Shown: positions 5,325-9,790 of the stretch, one piece after another
Layout of the letters: every line of letters begins with the position of its first letter
Numbering within the stretch: the stretch's first letter is position 1
Assembly: GCA_002291845.1 (NCBI GenBank)
Contig: DBAU01000090.1
Coordinates: 1-9,790, forward strand
Direction of reading: 5' to 3'
DNA: 9,790 nucleotides
Origin: Alphaproteobacteria bacterium UBA1002
GTDB lineage: Bacteria; Pseudomonadota; Alphaproteobacteria; Rickettsiales; UBA998
Notes under the pieces: generated by a model
The model's database searches: none
The model's input: only the letters and a program-made list of their open reading frames with translations
Told to the model about the DNA's origin: nothing
Made by a program: the position numbers and the translations under genes

Positions 5325-6158
5325 TCAATCCTGTCCAGTGGCGCGGGAGCTATCTATATCCACATGGCCTAATGCCAGAAAATGACCATTGCGGAAACCC
5401 TGCCGACCATAGCGAAATGGCTCGCCGGAGGGTAGCGCGAAGACCTCACCCCCTGCGGCACGCAGGATGGCATGTCCTGCGGCGGTATCCCATTCCATGG
5501 TAGGGCCGAGGCATGGGTACGCGTCGGCCGATCCTTCAGCAATGCGGCAGAATTTCAGTGAGCTGGAAGCAGGGATGAGACGGTGGATCGGCCGTCCTGC
5601 CAAGGCGTGACGTGCCTTATCCTGCGCACCGCGATGACTCAGCATCACCGTCCACCCCTCCGCGGGGGCGGGACGCACGCGGATGGGGCGCACTTCCTCC
5701 CCCTGCTGCTTCCAGGCGCCATCGCCCACCAGCCCGGCAAAGCCTTCGCCGGTAGCCGGAATCACGATGACGCCAAGCATCGGCTGCTGGTCCTCGATCA
5801 AGGCGATATTGACGGTATATTCTGCCCCACCGCGTACAAAACCGTTGGTGCCATCCAGCGGATCCACCAGCCAGAAGCGGCCATGCTTTAGCGTATTTTC
5901 AGGAAGGGAGGCTCCTTCTTCAGAGACCACCGGAATACCTGGCGCGAACCGTTTGAGCTCCGAAACGATCAATGCGTCGGCTTCTTCATCGGCATGGGTC
6001 ACCATGCTGGCATCGGCTTTGCGGGTAACACGCAAACCTTCCCGCTGGGCAACAAGAATTACCTCACCCGCCCGAAAGGCCAACGCCAGCAGATGCTCGA
6101 GTGCGGCATGAGAGAGTAAAGGATCGGTCACGTTCTGCGGATTATCGCGACGCAGCAT
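5325..6158 (-). CDS. cysQ: 3'(2'),5'-bisphosphate nucleotidase CysQ
   Basis: Mg-dependent phosphatase of the inositol monophosphatase superfamily that turns pAp (and PAPS) into AMP (APS), clearing a by-product of sulfate assimilation and carrier-protein modification. The 277 residues have the family metal motifs in order: VVSEEG (77-82), WLVDPLDGTNGF (96-107) with D99 and D102, and GPTMEWDTAAGHAIL (218-232) with D224. SSSLKFCRIAEGSADAYP (198-215) before the last motif is a CysQ rather than a general IMPase signature. One deviation: CysQ proteins usually read DGTKEF, and here it is DGTNGF (N105, G106), nearer the IMPase form DGTxNF, so substrate range may differ. ATG 6158 has AAGGAA 5 nt upstream. 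The gene is first in the leftward train, nearly touches ampG, and is divergent from the glutamate dehydrogenase gene. Confidence 0.92.
   Translation of the reverse strand: MLRRDNPQNVTDPLLSHAALEHLLALAFRAGEVILVAQREGLRVTRKADASMVTHADEEADALIVSELKRFAPGIPVVSEEGASLPENTLKHGRFWLVDPLDGTNGFVRGGAEYTVNIALIEDQQPMLGVIVIPATGEGFAGLVGDGAWKQQGEEVRPIRVRPAPAEGWTVMLSHRGAQDKARHALAGRPIHRLIPASSSLKFCRIAEGSADAYPCLGPTMEWDTAAGHAILRAAGGEVFALPSGEPFRYGRQGFRNGHFLALGHVDIDSSRATGQD
5329..5332 (-). promoter_or_regulatory. ampG: ampG ribosome binding site inside the end of cysQ
   Basis: AGGA on the minus strand, 6 nt before ATG 5322 and within the last codons of cysQ. A start at TTG 5328 would leave no spacer, so this site decides for the ATG. 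Confidence 0.6.
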
Positions 6159-6242
6159 GGCTTTTCCTTGTCTTGATTCCTATTTCAGTTATTGCTACCA
6201 GACGCCCACATCCGGCACAACCTCAGGAAGGCTTCGTATCTT
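6159..6242. promoter_or_regulatory. Divergent cysQ / glutamate dehydrogenase promoter region
   Basis: This 84-bp gap is the only place in the window where genes diverge, so it should hold promoters for both directions. I see no strong box pair: rightward TTGATT (6173-6178) has only TACCAG 17 nt later, and leftward TTGTGC (near 6218-6213) has only TAGCAA at about 17 nt. Both ribosome sites are here: AAGGAA for cysQ (6169-6164, minus) and AGGAAGG (6225-6231, plus), 11 nt before the dehydrogenase ATG. No clear operator was found. Confidence 0.4.
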
Positions 6243-9200
6243 ATGCGCCCCGCCTATTCCCGCGAATTTTCCCGCACCCTTGAACACATTCTTGCCGCAC
6301 TGCCCCCAAAAGCACCGGAGGGCCTCGCGGAATTCACCCGCCAGTTTTATGATAAAATGCCCCTGCGTGACGTGACACCACTGCCCCCCGCCGTGGCAGC
6401 GCAGATGGCGGCGGATGCGTACAGCTTCATGCAAACCCGTCAGCCAGGCCAGCCCAAAATCCGTCTGCTCAACCCGTCCTATGCCGGTGAATTCGGTAAG
6501 CGCCGCCATCTCGTGCTGGAGATGATCAACGACGATATGCCCTTCCTTGTTGATTCGACCATGGCGCTTCTCTCACGCAAGGGCTTTGATATTTTTGTCG
6601 CTATCCATCCCATTATGGACGTCCGCCGCGACGGAAAAGGCAAAATGCTCGGGCTGGCGAGTGAAAAAGACAAGGGGCGTGACGCCAATATCCGTTCTGA
6701 GTCAATCATCCATTTCCATCTCTCCTGTCTGCCCACTGGCCTGCCGGAGCAAACGCTGATCGCTGAGCTGGAATACATGCTACGCCATGTCCTCGCCGCG
6801 GTGGGTGACTGGCAACCACTACTGGAAAAGCTGGAGAATGTCCGTCGCGAGGTTGCCACCAGCAAGAGCGGTGCGAGCCGTGAGGAAGTCGATGAAACAC
6901 TCGATTTTCTCGACTGGCTGGGTCAGAAGAATTTCATTTTCCTCGGCTATGCGGAATATGATTTTGTGCAAGCCAAGGGCCTTCCACAACTGCGTGAGCG
7001 CGAGACCGCCCGTCTTGGGGTGCTGCGTGTCGAGCGCCGCGATGACAATCCCCAGGGACTTGCCGCCTTGCCCGTGGAAGCCCAGCATCTGGCCATGCAA
7101 CCCAATCTGATTGAAATCACCAAAGCCAACACGCGATCACTCGTGCACCGTCCTGTTTACATGGATTATGTGGACATCAAGCGCTACGACGCCAAGGGAA
7201 AAGTCATCGGTGAGGTGCGCTTCCTTGGTCTGTTTACTTCGCTGGCCTATTTTCAGGCCGCTGATAACATTCCTTTCATACGCCGCAAAATCGCACGTGT
7301 ACTGACGCGGGCCAGCTATGATCCGGTCAGCCATAACGGCAAAGCGCTGCGTGCTATTCTGGAATTCTACCCGCGCGACGAACTGTTCCAAATCAGCGAA
7401 GATGAACTGTTTGAAACTTCGCTCGGTATTCTCTCGCTCGAAGCCCGCCCGGATATTGGCCTTTTCACACGGCGCGATGCGTTTGAGCGCTCCGTGAGCT
7501 GCCTTGTGTACTTGCCGCGTGACAAGTTCAACACCTTCGTGCGCACCGAGGTCGGGCAGGCCCTCTCGGAAGCCTTCGGCGGCAAAGTACTAAGCTATTA
7601 CACACAAGTGACTGAATCACCGCTGGCGCGGGTGCATTACATCATCAAAACCACGCCGGGGAAGATCCCCGACGTGGACTTCGCGGCATTACGTGAGAAA
7701 CTGGCCGACATCATCAATTATTGGGTGGACGCCCTGCGCGATACGCTGATCGACACCTACGGCGATGCGAAGGCCGAGCAGATTTACCGTGAATACGGGC
7801 AGGCCTTCTCCAAAGATTACATCAACGCCTACCCCACCCTCACCGCGCTGTTTGATATTGAGAAAATCCAGGGCATGCTCGCCAACGGGCAGCCCGCTTT
7901 CCACCTCTACATCGAGGATGAGGCGCCGGAGCATTACTTCCGCCTGAAAATCTATACCGCAGGCGAGAATCAGCCGCTCTCCATGCTGCTGCCGCTGCTG
8001 GAAAACATGGGCATGCAGGTGGTGGACGTGCATCCCTTCACCCTGACCCCGGCGTTGAAGAAGGGCGAGAAGACCAAGGTCCTGATCCGCGATTTCATCG
8101 TGACCATGCCGCACGTCACGCACGCCACGCTGGAATCCATCCGCCCGCTGGTGGAAGAAGCGCTGCTGCGCGTATGGACCGGCGAGATGGAGAATGACGG
8201 CTTCAACGTGCTGGTCGCCCGCGCCGAGCTGCACTGGCGGCAAGTGGTGCTGCTGCGCGCTTACGGCAAATATTTGAAGCAGGCCGGCCTGCCTTACAGC
8301 GTGCCCTACATGGCGGGAGCGCTGGGCGCTTATCCGAAGCTGGCGGCGCTGCTGTTTGGCTATTTCGAGGCAAAATTTGGCCCCACCGGGCGCAAGAAAC
8401 GTGAGGCCGCCCTGCCGCAGGTGCAGGAGATGATCGCCGCGGAGCTGGCGGGCGTCACCAACCTGGCGGAAGACCGCATCATCCGCCGTTACCAGGCGGT
8501 CATCGAGGCGACGCTGCGCACCAACTTCTTCCAGACCAATGCGGAAGGCCAGCCCAAGCCGTATGTCAGCTTCAAGCTGAATTCCCGCGAGGTACCGGAA
8601 CTGCCGCTACCGCGTCCTTACGCAGAGATTTTCGTCTATTCCATCCGCACCGAGGGCATCCACCTGCGCGGCGGCAAGGTCGCACGCGGCGGCTTGCGCT
8701 GGTCTGACCGTCCGGAGGATTTCCGTACCGAGATCCTCGGCCTGATGAAAGCGCAGATGGTGAAAAACGCGGTGATCGTGCCGGTCGGCTCTAAGGGCGG
8801 CTTCATCGTCAAGCAGCCACCTGCCGAGGGGGGGCGCGAGGCCTACCTGCAAGAGGGCATCGCCTGCTACCGCCAATTCCTCTCCGGCCTGCTCGATATC
8901 ACCGATAATATCGTGGGCGGAACGATCATCCCGCCCGCCAATGTGGTGCGCTATGATGAGGATGATCCCTACCTGGTGGTTGCGGCTGACAAAGGCACCG
9001 CGACCTTCTCCGACATCGCCAACGGGGTAAGCCAGGATTACGGCTTCTGGCTGGGCGACGCCTTCGCCTCCGGCGGCTCGGCGGGTTATGACCACAAGGA
9101 GATGGGCATCACCGCGCGCGGCGCGTGGATTTCCGTGCAGCGCCATTTCCGCGAGATGGGCGTGGATGTGCAGAAAGACCCCGTCACCTGCGTCGGGATC

Positions 9201-9790
9201 GGCGATATGGCGGGCGATGTGTTCGGCAACGGCATGCTGCTGTCGAAATCCATCAAGCTAGTGGCGGCCTTCAACCACATGCACATCTTCCTCGACCCCA
9301 GCCCCGACGCGAAGCTGAGCTTCAAAGAGCGCAAGCGCTTGTTCGACAAACCGCGCTCTACCTGGGCCGATTACAAGCCGGAGCTGATCTCCAAGGGTGG
9401 CGGCGTGTTCGAGCGCAAGGCGAAGTCCATCCCGCTCTCCAAGGAAGTGCGCGCCGTGCTCGGCACCGACCTCACCGCTGCGACGCCGGATGAGGTGATC
9501 CGCCTCATCCTCAAAGCCCCGGTCGATCTGCTGTGGAATGGCGGTATCGGCACCTATGTGAAAGCCGAATCCGAAAGCAACGATGATGTGGGCGACCGCA
9601 CCAACGATCCGCTGCGCATCAATGGCAGCGAGCTGCGCGCCAAGGTGGTGGGCGAAGGCGGCAATCTCGGCTTCACCCAGAAGGGTCGCATTGAATATGC
9701 CCTGAGCGGCGGCCGCATCAATACTGACGCCATCGACAACTCGGCGGGCGTCGACACCTCCGACCATGAGGTGAACATCAAGATTGCGCT
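6243..9790 (+). CDS. gdhB: NAD-specific glutamate dehydrogenase, large 180-kDa type, 3' end missing
   Basis: Catabolic enzyme that oxidatively deaminates glutamate to 2-oxoglutarate and ammonia with NAD, linking amino-acid use to the TCA cycle. The frame is open for 1182 codons to the right edge; the family is about 1600 residues, so roughly the last quarter is outside. The N-terminal regulatory part (ACT-like modules in known members) contains MINDDMPFLVDST (94-106), NFIFLGYAEYDF (230-241) and CLVYLPRDKFNTF (420-432). The catalytic part starts with GGLRWSDRPEDFRTE (816-830), then KAQMVKNAVIVPVGSKGGF (836-854) with lysines K836, K841 and K851, the nucleotide-binding GIGDMAGDVFGNG (985-997), LLWNGGIGTY (1096-1105), KVVGEGGNLG (1134-1143) and NTDAIDNSAGVD (1160-1171). 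All lie in one frame, so no frameshift is seen. ATG 6243 follows AGGAAGG at 11 nt, slightly long; TTG 6192 is an in-frame alternative. In Caulobacter the homologue (GdhZ) also influences cell division. Confidence 0.97.
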   Translation, partial: MRPAYSREFSRTLEHILAALPPKAPEGLAEFTRQFYDKMPLRDVTPLPPAVAAQMAADAYSFMQTRQPGQPKIRLLNPSYAGEFGKRRHLVLEMINDDMPFLVDSTMALLSRKGFDIFVAIHPIMDVRRDGKGKMLGLASEKDKGRDANIRSESIIHFHLSCLPTGLPEQTLIAELEYMLRHVLAAVGDWQPLLEKLENVRREVATSKSGASREEVDETLDFLDWLGQKNFIFLGYAEYDFVQAKGLPQLRERETARLGVLRVERRDDNPQGLAALPVEAQHLAMQPNLIEITKANTRSLVHRPVYMDYVDIKRYDAKGKVIGEVRFLGLFTSLAYFQAADNIPFIRRKIARVLTRASYDPVSHNGKALRAILEFYPRDELFQISEDELFETSLGILSLEARPDIGLFTRRDAFERSVSCLVYLPRDKFNTFVRTEVGQALSEAFGGKVLSYYTQVTESPLARVHYIIKTTPGKIPDVDFAALREKLADIINYWVDALRDTLIDTYGDAKAEQIYREYGQAFSKDYINAYPTLTALFDIEKIQGMLANGQPAFHLYIEDEAPEHYFRLKIYTAGENQPLSMLLPLLENMGMQVVDVHPFTLTPALKKGEKTKVLIRDFIVTMPHVTHATLESIRPLVEEALLRVWTGEMENDGFNVLVARAELHWRQVVLLRAYGKYLKQAGLPYSVPYMAGALGAYPKLAALLFGYFEAKFGPTGRKKREAALPQVQEMIAAELAGVTNLAEDRIIRRYQAVIEATLRTNFFQTNAEGQPKPYVSFKLNSREVPELPLPRPYAEIFVYSIRTEGIHLRGGKVARGGLRWSDRPEDFRTEILGLMKAQMVKNAVIVPVGSKGGFIVKQPPAEGGREAYLQEGIACYRQFLSGLLDITDNIVGGTIIPPANVVRYDEDDPYLVVAADKGTATFSDIANGVSQDYGFWLGDAFASGGSAGYDHKEMGITARGAWISVQRHFREMGVDVQKDPVTCVGIGDMAGDVFGNGMLLSKSIKLVAAFNHMHIFLDPSPDAKLSFKERKRLFDKPRSTWADYKPELISKGGGVFERKAKSIPLSKEVRAVLGTDLTAATPDEVIRLILKAPVDLLWNGGIGTYVKAESESNDDVGDRTNDPLRINGSELRAKVVGEGGNLGFTQKGRIEYALSGGRINTDAIDNSAGVDTSDHEVNIKIA

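Noticed and set aside
6195..6509. Minus-strand 104-codon frame overlapping the dehydrogenase start and the divergent promoter
   Set aside because: It covers the dehydrogenase ribosome site and N-terminus, has no family resemblance, and would leave no promoter region for cysQ.
7689..9767. Minus-strand open frames of 184, 179 and 169 codons inside the glutamate dehydrogenase gene
   Set aside because: They are antisense to continuous, motif-rich dehydrogenase coding sequence and contain no domain I recognise. They are shadows of codon bias.

Overview
The window looks like ordinary chromosomal DNA from a motile, Gram-negative alphaproteobacterium of moderately high GC. The evidence is a giant NAD-dependent glutamate dehydrogenase (180-kDa class), an alphaproteobacterial-type glutathione synthetase, CysQ, an AmpG muropeptide permease, a dual-BON outer-membrane-lipoprotein candidate and a PomAB-like flagellar stator. 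The exact lineage cannot be fixed from the sequence alone. I see no transposase, integrase, CRISPR array, tRNA or rRNA, and no phage or defence genes.

Layout. A class I glutamine amidotransferase (peptidase C26 / PuuD type) runs leftward off the left edge (1-358, 3' end missing). A 201-bp gap with nested inverted repeats (456-530) separates it from the end of a long leftward gene train. Read in the direction of transcription, that train is cysQ (6158-5325), ampG (5322-4027), a very short stand-alone cyclic-nucleotide-binding-domain protein (3990-3742), a two-BON-domain lipoprotein (3689-3084), gshB (3053-2112), motA (2032-1232) and motB (1228-560). Gaps are 2, 36, 52, 30, 79 and 3 nt, so much of it could be one transcript, with a likely extra promoter before motA. 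An 84-bp divergent promoter region (6159-6242) separates cysQ from the rightward NAD-glutamate dehydrogenase gene (from 6243), which is still open at the right edge after 1182 codons.

How the genes may fit together. motA-motB is a clear functional pair. The others are envelope and metabolite housekeeping: pAp turnover (cysQ), cell-wall recycling (ampG), outer-membrane integrity (BON lipoprotein) and glutathione synthesis (gshB). The one protein that does not look textbook is the 82-residue cyclic-nucleotide-binding domain. It keeps its phosphate-binding cassette but stops before the C-terminal helices. I found no convincing undescribed multi-gene system. The most useful leads are that truncated sensor, the sodium-type look of the stator, an altered active-site-adjacent motif in CysQ, and a few small inverted repeats at gene junctions.
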